In this document: positions 40,213 to 47,176 of the stretch, one piece after another
How positions within the stretch are numbered: position 1 is the stretch's first letter
How the letters are laid out: each line of letters begins with the position of its first letter
Assembly (NCBI RefSeq): GCF_014647795.1
Contig: NZ_BMPW01000020.1
Span: 124,001 to 188,000 of the forward strand
DNA: 64,000 nt
Source of the DNA: Actinoplanes campanulatus
Lineage (GTDB): Bacteria; Actinomycetota; Actinomycetes; Mycobacteriales; Micromonosporaceae
Direction: 5' to 3'
The notes under the pieces: model-generated
Seen by the model: the letters and a program-made list of their open reading frames with translations, nothing else
Told to the model about the DNA's origin: nothing
Database searches by the model: none
Position numbers and translations under genes: made by a program

Positions 40213-40452
40213 TCAAGAACAATGCGTTGTCGTGGCAATTTCTGGCGCGCGCCGTAATCCGCCCCGTGAGGTCACGAACTCGCTGCCGTCGGCGAACCGC
40301 ACCAGCGCCGAGTTCATGCCACCCCGCGTAACCACCTGGCAGCGCATGCCGGCCCGGTCGACACCGTCACCGAACCACGGCACCCGTGCGGTGACGCTCG
40401 GCAGTTGCCAGGTCCGCCACCGCCACGTCCACACGTACGGGAAGTCAGTCAT
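40213..40452 (-). CDS. Hypothetical protein, last gene of a coupled operon
   Basis: A 79-residue protein from an ATG in ATGA overlap. Aromatic-rich start (MTDFPYVWTWRWRTWQLPS) and a beta-rich middle (MRCQVVTRGGMNSALVRFA). No known family. It ends the unbroken chain of coupled genes that begins at 45909. Confidence 0.6.
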   Translation of the reverse strand: MTDFPYVWTWRWRTWQLPSVTARVPWFGDGVDRAGMRCQVVTRGGMNSALVRFADGSEFVTSRGGLRRAPEIATTTHCS

Positions 40453-40805
40453 GGCGTGTTCCCCCAGGCGTGAGCCGACCATGAAATGGATCCGTCAGCC
40501 TCAACCCAGGGCAACCCGGCATCATGTGCCTGCTTGCGGGCTGCCGCGAACTCGGCGCCGGCATCACGCGTAGCGGCCAAAGCCGCAGCCCGACGGTGAA
40601 ACGCCAAGGCGCGACGGCGCCGATCGATGATGGTTAGGGTCAATGAGACGAGCATCAGCAGGACCGCGATGAGCATCTGCAACGCCGTGGCGGAAGCCGA
40701 CGGCTTCCTGTCGCCGACGACGAAGCCCATCAGCGGCGTCAACGTGACCGCGCCGATGGCGGCCGAGTAGGCCGTCCAGGTGAACGCTCTACTCCATGCC
40801 CTCAT
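40449..40805 (-). CDS. Two-helix membrane protein
   Basis: A 118-residue protein; ATG in ATGA overlap. Two hydrophobic segments near residues 8-30 and 42-60 (TALQMLIAVLLMLVSLTLTI), followed by a basic, Ala-rich cytoplasmic helix. Unknown function in a run of early genes. Confidence 0.65.
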   Translation of the reverse strand: MRAWSRAFTWTAYSAAIGAVTLTPLMGFVVGDRKPSASATALQMLIAVLLMLVSLTLTIIDRRRRALAFHRRAAALAATRDAGAEFAAARKQAHDAGLPWVEADGSISWSAHAWGNTP

Positions 40806-41170
40806 GCCGGCCCGCTTTCGAGTGCCTGCCGCGCGATGACCGCGATCGGCTCCATGCCGAGGTAGTGGGCGCGGGCTTCGGCGTGTTCGGCGATGTCAGT
40901 GAGTGCGGCCCGCAACCGGTCGATGCCGCCGTTGGGTGGCTGGTAGTCGCCGGACAACACCGCAGCCTTGCCAGCCTCGGTGAGGCGGGCGCGGGTGGAG
41001 TGCTCGACGATCCCATTGAGCAGCGTTACGAGCCCGGCTTGTTCAAGGGCACGTAGAGCCTTGCCGTGGACAGTGGAGAACGTCCACACCTGTTCGCCGA
41101 GCCGATAACGGGCGGCGAGCGTGTCGAGGATCAGCTGCTGGGTGGGCGGGAGCCGGTCGAGGTCAGGCAT
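40802..41170 (-). CDS. Winged-helix-like protein
   Basis: A 122-residue protein. N-terminal TQQLILDTLAARYRLGEQVW and the following TVHGKALRALEQAGLVTLLN and STRARLTEAGKAAVL have the order of a MarR- or winged-helix-type domain (helix, recognition helix, wing). The C-terminal 45 residues are helical. Possible DNA-binding protein. Confidence 0.65.
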   Translation of the reverse strand: MPDLDRLPPTQQLILDTLAARYRLGEQVWTFSTVHGKALRALEQAGLVTLLNGIVEHSTRARLTEAGKAAVLSGDYQPPNGGIDRLRAALTDIAEHAEARAHYLGMEPIAVIARQALESGPA

Positions 41171-41405
41171 CGTGGCCCCAGGTGTGCTGGTCGAGGATGT
41201 AGCCGGTCGGTGGCCCGCCGTCCGGGCCGCTGCGACCCGCCCATGCGACGAGGTTGAGGGTGGCGTCGGTTTCCGAGTGCGTCAGTTTCAGCCGCTGGAA
41301 CAGGCCGATCGCTTCGTCGAGGTAGCCGATCTCGAAGGCGTGCCCGCCGATCTGCACCGTGTAGTGTCCGACGCGCTGGTAGGTGGGGGCAGGGGTATCA
41401 GTCAT
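41163..41405 (-). CDS. 80-residue hypothetical protein
   Basis: ATG at 41405 in ATGA overlap with the preceding gene; the 3' end overlaps the next gene by eight bases. RVGHYTVQIGGHAFEIGYLD and AIGLFQRLKLTHSE look like an alpha/beta fold. No family recognised. Confidence 0.6.
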   Translation of the reverse strand: MTDTPAPTYQRVGHYTVQIGGHAFEIGYLDEAIGLFQRLKLTHSETDATLNLVAWAGRSGPDGGPPTGYILDQHTWGHDA

Positions 41406-41581
41406 CGGCGGTTCTCCTGTCGGATGTCGTGTCGCGGCCCGGTCATCTCCCACCACGGCCGGAACCTGTTGCGCCAGGTGGTGCACCAGGCGGCGATCGT
41501 CTGGGAGCGGTGGGTGCAGCACGCCCGGACGGTGCCGTCCGCGAGGCGGACGACCTGCCAGCGCTGGTTGCGGCTGGTCAT
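41402..41581 (-). CDS. 59-residue Arg/Trp-rich protein
   Basis: ATGA overlaps at both ends, so it is tightly coupled. MTSRNQRWQVVRLADGTVRA followed by CCTHRSQTIAAWCTTWRNRF: basic, with three Cys and one His that could bind a metal. Absent from most gene predictions because of its length. Unknown function. Confidence 0.55.
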   Translation of the reverse strand: MTSRNQRWQVVRLADGTVRACCTHRSQTIAAWCTTWRNRFRPWWEMTGPRHDIRQENRR

Positions 41582-41814
41582 CGCAGCAGCCCCACCCGGA
41601 ACGCGCGGGTGACCGCATGCGTTCTGTTCTTGGCACCGAGCCGCCAGTAGAGGCGTTTCGTCTGCTCGTGCACGGTGAACAGGCTGGTGTTACAGGCGGC
41701 GGCGATCTCCTTGTTGCAGTGGCCCTCCGCGATCAGATACAGGATTTGGGCCTGCTGCGGCGACAGACGCGGCGGTACCGGTAGCGGCGCGGGGCGGGCG
41801 TAGAAATCGCTCAC
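41578..41814 (-). CDS. LuxR-type HTH single-domain protein, third of three
   Basis: A 78-residue protein consisting almost only of a GerE/LuxR helix-turn-helix: LSPQQAQILYLIAEGHCNKE, IAAACNTSLFTVHEQTKRLY and the C-terminal AVTRAFRVGL. No receiver or sensor domain. Coupled by ATGA to its neighbours. Its recognition helix (NTSLFTVHEQTKRLY) differs from the other two, so the three may read different operators. Confidence 0.8.
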   Translation of the reverse strand: MSDFYARPAPLPVPPRLSPQQAQILYLIAEGHCNKEIAAACNTSLFTVHEQTKRLYWRLGAKNRTHAVTRAFRVGLLR

Positions 41815-42053
41815 TGCAGCACCCCGGCCCGGAAGGCTTGCGCGACGGCGTGTGCCCGGTCGTTGGCGTTGAGCTTGCGGAAGATCCGCCTGTTGTACGT
41901 CTTGACGGTGTCGACGGTGATGTACAGCCGCTGGGCGATCGCCGCGTTGGATGTGCCGTCCGCGATCAGGGCGAGGATCTGCGCTTCGCGGACGGTGAGG
42001 CTGATCGATCGCTGCGGCAGTGGGACGGTGCGGTTCGGGAAGTAGCCGTTCAC
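41811..42053 (-). CDS. LuxR-type HTH single-domain protein, second of three
   Basis: An 80-residue protein from GTG 42053 (GTGA overlap). ISLTVREAQILALIADGTSN, AAIAQRLYITVDTVKTYNRR and AHAVAQAFRAGVLQ give a complete LuxR HTH with the TVKT recognition phrase. A short N-terminal arm (NGYFPNRTVPLPQRS) precedes it. Middle member of a tandem set. Confidence 0.82.
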   Translation of the reverse strand: MNGYFPNRTVPLPQRSISLTVREAQILALIADGTSNAAIAQRLYITVDTVKTYNRRIFRKLNANDRAHAVAQAFRAGVLQ

Positions 42054-42268
42054 GACAGGGCTCCTGCCCGGCGTGCCTTCGCCACGGCTTGTGCCGCGTT
42101 CCGGGCGTCCATGCGGGCGAGGATGTCCTCGATATGCCGTTTCACGGTCTCGGGGCTGATGCCGAGCCGGACAGCGATCTCCCGCCTGGTGAAACCCGCC
42201 GCCACCTGGTCGAGGACCTGCCGTTGACGGCGCGTCAGTTGGCCGGCGGCACCCGTGTAGCCGGTCAC
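42050..42268 (-). CDS. LuxR-type HTH single-domain protein, first of three
   Basis: A 72-residue protein from GTG 42268 (GTGA overlap). QLTRRQRQVLDQVAAGFTRR, EIAVRLGISPETVKRHIEDI and AVAKARRAGALS form a LuxR HTH most like the classical consensus (ISPETVKRHI). No sensor domain. Transcribed first of the three. Confidence 0.82.
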   Translation of the reverse strand: MTGYTGAAGQLTRRQRQVLDQVAAGFTRREIAVRLGISPETVKRHIEDILARMDARNAAQAVAKARRAGALS

Positions 42269-42612
42269 GGCTCACCGCCGACGATGGTGATATCGGTGGC
42301 ACGGTCCTGCGGCCACACCGGCTGCTCCGAACGTTCCCGCATCGCCACCCTCGTGAGCTCGTGGACCAGCCGTCGGGTGAGTTCAGGAGCCGCCTCGATT
42401 TCCTCGAAAGTGTCCAGCGGAAGGTGCGTCTCCGGGGCCTCCACAACCACCTCGGGCGGCGGCCGATGGGGCTCCCAAGCACGGATCCGGCATCGGGCTT
42501 CGGCGTCATTGAGACTGAACCGGCCCGCCTCCCAAATGTCCTGCGTGTACGCCTTGCCGCCCGGACCCCGCCAGGCATCCTGCTTGTTCGACCAGATCAG
42601 ATAGTTGGTCAC
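42265..42612 (-). CDS. Conserved actinophage hypothetical protein
   Basis: A 115-residue protein, GTG in GTGA overlap. The N-terminal YLIWSNKQDAWRGPGGKAYT and QDIWEAGRFSLNDAEA are recognisable from many actinophage and Streptomyces proteins of unknown function. The C-terminal part is acidic and helical. Confidence 0.65.
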   Translation of the reverse strand: MTNYLIWSNKQDAWRGPGGKAYTQDIWEAGRFSLNDAEARCRIRAWEPHRPPPEVVVEAPETHLPLDTFEEIEAAPELTRRLVHELTRVAMRERSEQPVWPQDRATDITIVGGEP

Positions 42613-42980
42613 CGGCTTGTCTCCTCTCCGGGGTACAGCCGTTTGCGGGTGATCCGCCGACGTCGGCCCGCGCACGCGTCGGCGAGGTATGGGTAGAGGT
42701 CGCTGGTGGAGTCGCAGTGCTGGATGACGGTGCGGACGATGTCGAAGTCGCCCGGGATGCGGCGTTCGTTGTCGAGTGGCCCGCCTTTGCCGGTGCGTCC
42801 GTCGAGGTTCCCGTCCCGGTAGCCGAGCACGTAGCCCATGACCGCGGCCTCGCGAACGACACGGCGCTCGAACTTGGTCAGGGTGCGCCAGGCGGTGTCG
42901 GTCCGGTCGGCGCGCTGCTGCTCGCGGGCGGCGAAGTAGTCGAGCAGTTCCGGCGGGAACTCGGGCGTTTCTGCGGTCAC
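42609..42980 (-). CDS. Hypothetical protein
   Basis: A 123-residue protein in the coupled chain (GTGA on both sides). RTLTKFERRVVREAAVMGYV and DFDIVRTVIQHCDSTSDLYP are helical; the C-terminus is basic (AGRRRRITRKRLYPGE). No family recognised. Confidence 0.6.
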   Translation of the reverse strand: MTAETPEFPPELLDYFAAREQQRADRTDTAWRTLTKFERRVVREAAVMGYVLGYRDGNLDGRTGKGGPLDNERRIPGDFDIVRTVIQHCDSTSDLYPYLADACAGRRRRITRKRLYPGEETSR

Positions 42981-43324
42981 CGGGCCACCGCCGCGGTTTC
43001 AGTGATGCACTCCCGACACACGCAGTCGTGGCCTGGAGCGCCTTTCTGAAACGGCAGTACGCACGGGTTGGTGCCGTGGCAGTAGCTGCCGCAGATGCCG
43101 TACTGGGTTGCGGCAAAGTCGTCACGCTCGATGGCGTGGGTGGCGCATTCGCGCAGCCGCGCCGGTTGCTCGCCCTCCTCGAAGCCTTCGTCGCCGGGGA
43201 ACGCCACGTGCTCGAGGTACATGTGGCCCGGCAGGATCGTTGCGACGCCGCGGAGAGACGGCGTCCAGTAGCAGCTGTCGCATTCGTGGGGAACGCGGGC
43301 CGTTCGGGCTCGGGTCAGGCTCAC
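42977..43324 (-). CDS. Cys-rich hypothetical protein
   Basis: A 115-residue protein starting with GTG (GTGA overlap). Contains CDSCYWTPSLRG, GHMYLEHVAFPGDEGFEEGE, LRECATHAIE, GICGSYCHG and CVCRECITE; at least eight Cys and several His suggest more than one zinc site. Function unknown. Confidence 0.6.
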   Translation of the reverse strand: MSLTRARTARVPHECDSCYWTPSLRGVATILPGHMYLEHVAFPGDEGFEEGEQPARLRECATHAIERDDFAATQYGICGSYCHGTNPCVLPFQKGAPGHDCVCRECITETAAVAR

Positions 43325-43503
43325 CGGGCCACCACCGTGGTCGGGTCCAAGCCCTCGGCCGCGCAGTCAGCGCACCCGACGACACAGATCTCGACGAAGT
43401 GGGTGGTGCGGTAGCAGCCGTGGCAAAGGGCCGCGTTGTGGGATGAGCAGCAGAGCCCGGCGGACGGCGTCTTCTTACAGCGGATACAGGTCACAATGGT
43501 CAC
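43321..43503 (-). CDS. 60-residue zinc-finger protein
   Basis: GTG at 43503 in GTGA overlap. CIRCKKTPSAGLCCSSHNAA, LCHGCYRTTHFVEI and CVVGCADCAAEG provide a dense set of CxxC pairs, like a B-box or double zinc finger. Precedes another Cys-rich gene. Unknown function. Confidence 0.6.
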   Translation of the reverse strand: MTIVTCIRCKKTPSAGLCCSSHNAALCHGCYRTTHFVEICVVGCADCAAEGLDPTTVVAR

Positions 43504-44375
43504 CGGGCCACCGCCTCAGGGCGCGCGGCCGGGTACTCGTCCCAGGTGCGGCCGTCCAGGACGCGGCCGTTGGCCTTCGACGACCGGCCACCCCACTGCT
43601 TGAAGAAGAACGGGATGCCGGCGCCGCTGCACGCATCCCGCAGCGCCCGCGCCCATCCCGCTTCCATCGGCCGCGGCCGAGGCCCGGACTCGCCACCAAC
43701 AACCACCCAGTCAAGGCCGGGATCGCGGTCGAGGCGGGAGTTCCGGAACAGGTCGACCGGCCCGAGTAGCGGCTCGCACGACAGCCAGCGGACGGCAGCC
43801 GGAGTCTCGAGCAGCGCGGGAATTCGCAGCTCCGCACGGGCCTGGTCCTCCACGGACACACCCAGCCACAGATTCGGAAGCGGCCACGGAACGGAGGCAT
43901 CCGGAAATGACGGCAGGCTGGCCGCGAACGCGTGGGCCTCGTTGTACACCTTGAGCCGCATGCGGTCGTTGTTCAGCCACGACCTCATCCGCCCGTGCCG
44001 CTTGGTCAGCAGTTGGTAGGTGTGCCGCGGGGTGAGCGCCATGACAGCGAACACACGGGCGATGAACTCGTCGGGCACGGCCTTGTGAAACAGGTCGGAC
44101 TGGCTGTTCACGAACACTCTGGACGGCTTCCGCCATGACAGCGGCTGAGTCATCCGGTCGGGCAGCAGGTTGATACGCCCGGTCCAGTCGAGTCGCCCGT
44201 CACGGCGTTCGGTGAGTCCGGCGAACGCCGACGCAACCTTGGGGTGCGGGTTGCCTGCACGGATGGTGGCGGTGTTGATCGCGTAGCAGGCGTCGCAGCC
44301 CGGCGACACGCGCTCACAACCAAGCAGGGGGTTCCACGTGCGGTCCGCCCATTCGATGCTGGTGTTGTCGCTCAC
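43500..44375 (-). CDS. DUF5131 (phage Gp37/Gp68) family protein
   Basis: A 291-residue protein starting with GTG at 44375 (GTGA). The opening SIEWADRTWNPLLGCERVSP and GCDACYA with a C-x5-C-x2-C cluster, then SDLFHKAVPDEFIARVFAVM, LLTKRHGRMRSWL, LGVSVEDQAR, RWLSCEPLLGPVDL, VVGGESGPRPRPM and FFFKQWGG are hallmark DUF5131 phrases. The three-Cys cluster resembles a radical-SAM-like iron-sulfur site. Function unknown; it is a frequent phage and mobile-element gene. Confidence 0.9.
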   Translation of the reverse strand: MSDNTSIEWADRTWNPLLGCERVSPGCDACYAINTATIRAGNPHPKVASAFAGLTERRDGRLDWTGRINLLPDRMTQPLSWRKPSRVFVNSQSDLFHKAVPDEFIARVFAVMALTPRHTYQLLTKRHGRMRSWLNNDRMRLKVYNEAHAFAASLPSFPDASVPWPLPNLWLGVSVEDQARAELRIPALLETPAAVRWLSCEPLLGPVDLFRNSRLDRDPGLDWVVVGGESGPRPRPMEAGWARALRDACSGAGIPFFFKQWGGRSSKANGRVLDGRTWDEYPAARPEAVAR

Positions 44376-44707
44376 CGCGCCACCGTCTTCGGGTCGATGC
44401 CGTACTCGGTGAGCCACTCCCACAGGAACTCGCCGAGCCCGCTCCCGTCGGCCCACGCCTCCCACAGGTCACGAGCGAGACGGTCAGCGAAGTCAACGCC
44501 GGCCCGCTCTTGGGCTTCGCGGAGCAGGTAGATGACACCCCACTCCTTCACAAACAGGTTCATCGCGGTGTAGTCCAGCTCGGGCACGTCGATGGTGGCG
44601 ACGTAGCGGCGCTGGGCGCTGACGGCAAGTGCAGCAGCGAGACGGTCAGCGGTCACGTCGTCGGCGCAGGTGGGGTACGGGGCGGCGTTGCTGGTGGGGG
44701 TCACCAC
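44372..44707 (-). CDS. Hypothetical protein
   Basis: A 111-residue helical protein; the start is GTG 44707 or the next GTG at 44704, both after GAGGAGA. DYTAMNLFVKEWGVIYLLRE and LARDLWEAWADGSGLGEFLW are amphipathic helices. It is cotranslated with the DUF5131 gene. No family recognised. Confidence 0.6.
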   Translation of the reverse strand: MVTPTSNAAPYPTCADDVTADRLAAALAVSAQRRYVATIDVPELDYTAMNLFVKEWGVIYLLREAQERAGVDFADRLARDLWEAWADGSGLGEFLWEWLTEYGIDPKTVAR

Positions 44708-44892
44708 GGGATCTCCTCACGGTGAGCCGGCAGTTCGCCGGTGTCATTGGGGGTGTTGCGCATGCCGTCGACGGAGAATCCGGCGTTGGTCAGCGCCTCG
44801 CGGGCCACTTTCAGCGCGTACGCGGTGTGACGCAGGTCGGAGTCGTCGTCGATGCGGACGACGGCGGTCAGGGTGCGGAAGTGGTGGGTCAT
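44701..44892 (-). CDS. 63-residue hypothetical protein
   Basis: ATG in ATGA overlap with the preceding gene. MTHHFRTLTAVVRIDDDSDL, AYALKVAREALTNAGFSV: a short alpha/beta peptide with two strands and a helix. Unknown function. Confidence 0.6.
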   Translation of the reverse strand: MTHHFRTLTAVVRIDDDSDLRHTAYALKVAREALTNAGFSVDGMRNTPNDTGELPAHREEIPW

Positions 44893-45161
44893 GCCGCGTC
44901 CTCGTGCGTGCACCGCTTCGTCATGCGCGGGTAGAAACGCTCTTCGTAGGTGGCGTGGTCGACGAACACGGTGTGCACGCCACGGGCGCGGGCGGCGCGC
45001 TCTTCGGCGCGGGTGTCGTACATGCCGTCCCACGCGGCGTCTTCGGTCTTGTAGAAGCGGGACTCCTCGACGAGGCCAATCGGGCAGCCGCACTGGTCGA
45101 GGAAGATCCAGTGCTTTCGTTCGGACTGCGGCCGGCGCGGAGGAAGCTTCGAGCGAGTCAC
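44889..45161 (-). CDS. Hypothetical protein
   Basis: A 90-residue protein. KHWIFLDQCGCPIGLVEESR and ARGVHTVFVDHATYEERFYP give an alpha/beta pattern. ATGA overlap at both ends. Conserved-looking but no known domain. Confidence 0.6.
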   Translation of the reverse strand: MTRSKLPPRRPQSERKHWIFLDQCGCPIGLVEESRFYKTEDAAWDGMYDTRAEERAARARGVHTVFVDHATYEERFYPRMTKRCTHEDAA

Positions 45162-45403
45162 CGGTTACCCGCCTCGATCTCCGCATCGGTCCACTCACGG
45201 ACTCGCACCTTCTGAGCAGCACCGTGATGCACCGGAGCGTCGGCGGTTTCGGCACAGAACACGCCAGCCCCGTCGCCGAACTCGTTGCCGTCGCCGATCT
45301 TGTGCAGGTAGCCACACATCGGGTCGTCGACCAGGCCAGGGCCGTTCGGGTTGGCGCGCTTCGCCGGCTCGAAGGCGTGGGCGGGGATCGTCGTGAGGGT
45401 CAT
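45158..45403 (-). CDS. Hypothetical protein
   Basis: An 81-residue protein from ATG 45403 (ATGA). MTLTTIPAHAFEPAKRANPN precedes a Gly/Asp-rich middle (KIGDGNEFGDGAGVFCAE). No family. Second gene of the operon that starts at 45909. Confidence 0.55.
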   Translation of the reverse strand: MTLTTIPAHAFEPAKRANPNGPGLVDDPMCGYLHKIGDGNEFGDGAGVFCAETADAPVHHGAAQKVRVREWTDAEIEAGNR

Positions 45404-45909
45404 GCTGCGGCCCTCGACGTCTCGTCCGAGGCTTCCTGAGCGGCGTAGAATTCGCTCAGCCGGATCGGCTCCCACAGCGGCCCGATGTCATCCGGCTGGG
45501 CGCTGTACAGGGCGTACACGGCGCCGTCGTGTTCGAACATGGCCGGGGCGCGCATCATCCCGCCCTTGAACAGGATCTTCGGCAGGCCGTGCTGCTGCAT
45601 GACATCCCGCAGATCCGGGAGCTGCACCGACTTGAGCCACGCCCGCGCGTCGTCGCCGGCCTTACCGCGCCGCGGTTCGAAGCGGTCACGGACGTACCGC
45701 CAACCCTCCGGCGGATCGGTGGGGTCGATCGGGGCGAGACCGACGAACTCCTGCTCGCCGATGGAGCGCTGGGCCATGAGGCCCTTGTTCTTGCCGATGG
45801 CTTTGGCGCCGGTGAGCGCCTGGTTACTGGCCTCGCGGTGTCTCTGGGCTGTGGTGTGCCAGGCGGCAATGGCGTCGGGGTCGGTGTTCCTGTACGCGTA
45901 GTCGCTCAC
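45400..45909 (-). CDS. First gene of a leftward early operon
   Basis: A 169-residue protein, GTG at 45909 with a strong AAGGAGG site. Contains AIGKNKGLMAQRSIGEQEFV, a charged middle, and LKSVQLPDLRDVMQQHGLPK followed by ILFKGGMMRAPAMFEHDGAV. Parts of the C-terminus look like a small beta domain. Function unknown. It opens a chain of eighteen coupled genes and faces a divergent regulator. Confidence 0.65.
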   Translation of the reverse strand: MSDYAYRNTDPDAIAAWHTTAQRHREASNQALTGAKAIGKNKGLMAQRSIGEQEFVGLAPIDPTDPPEGWRYVRDRFEPRRGKAGDDARAWLKSVQLPDLRDVMQQHGLPKILFKGGMMRAPAMFEHDGAVYALYSAQPDDIGPLWEPIRLSEFYAAQEASDETSRAAA

Positions 45910-45954
45910 GTGCCCTCCTTGTTGTGGCGTTTTGTTGTGATGCACAATCACAAT
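45910..45954. promoter_or_regulatory. Divergent promoter region with dyad
   Basis: Contains TTGTGA (45935-45940) and TCACAA (45948-45953) as an inverted repeat with a seven-base spacer that itself reads close to a palindrome (TGCACAA). It lies between the ribosome binding site of the leftward operon and the rightward HTH gene, so it is a likely operator for that protein. AT-rich relative to its surroundings. Confidence 0.55.
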
Positions 45955-46338
45955 ATGCAGACACTAACCACGATCACAAGCGGCGACCCGAACGTCATCA
46001 CATCTCTCGTTCGTGATCTGACCCATGCGACAATCAGCCCCATGCCACGCCGTGACCGGACCGTCCCCGACACCCCCGTCCTGCAAGCACTCGACGAGGC
46101 AGTCCGGGAGTACGACGAGGCAGAAGCGCTCCTGAAGGCGAAGGACACCAAACTCCGAGAGGCGATCGTCGAAGCCGCCCGCGAGGCCGCCGACAAGGAC
46201 AGCAGGCTGACGATCCAGCACATCGCCGAACGGGTTGGCTGGACCCGCGAGACCATCAACCGCATCGCCACGAAGGCGGGAGTCCGGCAGCGTGCAGCCA
46301 GAAGTGAAAAGGCTCACGACGCCGCCTCCGGTACCTGA
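45955..46338 (+). CDS. Rightward HTH regulator
   Basis: About 127 residues from ATG 45955; an alternative in-frame ATG at 46042 sits six bases after a GACAAT -10-like hexamer and could be a leaderless start giving 98 residues. A charged helix (LDEAVREYDEAEALLKAKD) precedes SRLTIQHIAERVGWTRETIN, a clear helix-turn-helix with recognition helix TRETINRIA. Its 3' end overlaps the convergent gene by 25 bases. Probably represses the divergent leftward operon. Confidence 0.7.
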   Translation: MQTLTTITSGDPNVITSLVRDLTHATISPMPRRDRTVPDTPVLQALDEAVREYDEAEALLKAKDTKLREAIVEAAREAADKDSRLTIQHIAERVGWTRETINRIATKAGVRQRAARSEKAHDAASGT

Positions 46339-46667
46339 CCGGCACCCGGACACGGCGTCTCGGACCGCTCCACCCCGTCCCGCGTCCGCACCCACACGCC
46401 GTGCGGTGCGACCCGGCCCGCCTCGAGGGCGATGTCGCCACCGCACATGGGGCACATGCCGTGCCAGTCGGCCAGCAACTCCAGGCAGCGCGCGTGCGCG
46501 CCGGCGGGCGGCTCGTCCGGCTGGATGACCGGCACGAACCCGTCCTGCCGGTTCGCCCCGTCAACCGCCCGCCCACACAACATCAGCGCGGCGTTCGTAC
46601 GGCGCACACACCAGTCGTCCAGGTGCAGGCCCGGCACCGACCACTCGAAACCGTCAGGAAGTGGCAC
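46314..46667 (-). CDS. Cys-rich hypothetical protein
   Basis: A 117-residue protein with GTG start at 46667. A zinc site is likely at ARCLELLADWHGMCPMCGGD. Otherwise DGFEWSVPGLHLDDWCVRRT and DGFVPVIQPDEPP look like folded loops. It is the last gene of the leftward operon that begins at 55240, and it converges on the regulator at 45955. Confidence 0.6.
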   Translation of the reverse strand: MPLPDGFEWSVPGLHLDDWCVRRTNAALMLCGRAVDGANRQDGFVPVIQPDEPPAGAHARCLELLADWHGMCPMCGGDIALEAGRVAPHGVWVRTRDGVERSETPCPGAGQVPEAAS

Positions 46668-46722
46668 GGCAGGCTCCGAGCGGCGGCCGTTCGGCCCGAA
46701 TCTCGGCGAGGGTGCGAACCAT
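46654..46722 (-). CDS. 22-residue micro-ORF
   Basis: ATG at 46722 overlaps the stop of the LexA-like gene as TAATG; the ORF (MVRTLAEIRAERPPLGACRA) ends 14 bases inside the next gene. It may be a true micro-protein or just a coupling device that carries ribosomes to the next start. Weakly supported. Confidence 0.3.
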   Translation of the reverse strand: MVRTLAEIRAERPPLGACRATS

Positions 46723-46961
46723 TACGACCCGCCCGCCACGTCCAGCACCACGAGCGCCCGGGGAATCTTCGGGTACCGGCGGATCCGGCCCTTCTCCTCC
46801 AACTGCTGCAACTGGTAGGCGACCGTCGACGGGCCACGCCCACACCGGGCGGCTAACTCCCGCAGCGTCGGCGCATACCCGTACTCGTCGACGAACCCGC
46901 GGATCTCAGCCAGCACACGCTGCTGCACCGGCGTCAACGGCACCAACACGACGGCGGTCAC
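46722..46961 (-). CDS. LexA-type winged HTH domain without protease
   Basis: A 79-residue protein, GTG in GTGA overlap. LTPVQQRVLAEIRGFVDEYG and YAPTLRELAARCGRGPSTVA with YQLQQLEEKGRIRR match the N-terminal DNA-binding domain of LexA almost throughout. There is no peptidase domain and no Ser/Lys dyad, so it cannot be regulated by RecA-stimulated self-cleavage. It could compete with host LexA at SOS boxes or read a phage operator. Confidence 0.75.
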   Translation of the reverse strand: MTAVVLVPLTPVQQRVLAEIRGFVDEYGYAPTLRELAARCGRGPSTVAYQLQQLEEKGRIRRYPKIPRALVVLDVAGGS

Positions 46962-47176
46962 AGCCCGCACCTCGCGCACACGTAGTCATTGAGGTCATCG
47001 ACGATTAGGCACAGCGGACACTCCGGGTTCACCGGCGCGGCAACGATCGGCTCGCCAGACACGTCTGCACCGCACAACGCCACATCCGGATCGCACGGGC
47101 AATACAGGTGGTCAACGGCATCTTCACCGTCTGGCTCGGCAAGCTTCGGGTCTGGCAGCATCGTCAACTCAGACAT
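46958..47176 (-). CDS. Zinc-finger-like protein
   Basis: A 72-residue protein from ATG 47176. LYCPCDPDVALCGADV and NPECPLCLIVDDLNDYVCAR followed by CG contain two CxxC pairs. The start overlaps the next gene by eight bases. Unknown function. Confidence 0.6.
   Translation of the reverse strand: MSELTMLPDPKLAEPDGEDAVDHLYCPCDPDVALCGADVSGEPIVAAPVNPECPLCLIVDDLNDYVCARCGL

Noticed and set aside
40025-40222. 65-codon minus-strand frame in the replication leader
   Set aside because: Starts with TTG without a good site, crosses the promoter-like palindrome and the stem, and has a very basic, low-information sequence. The same bases are better explained as a regulatory leader, though a short product cannot be excluded.
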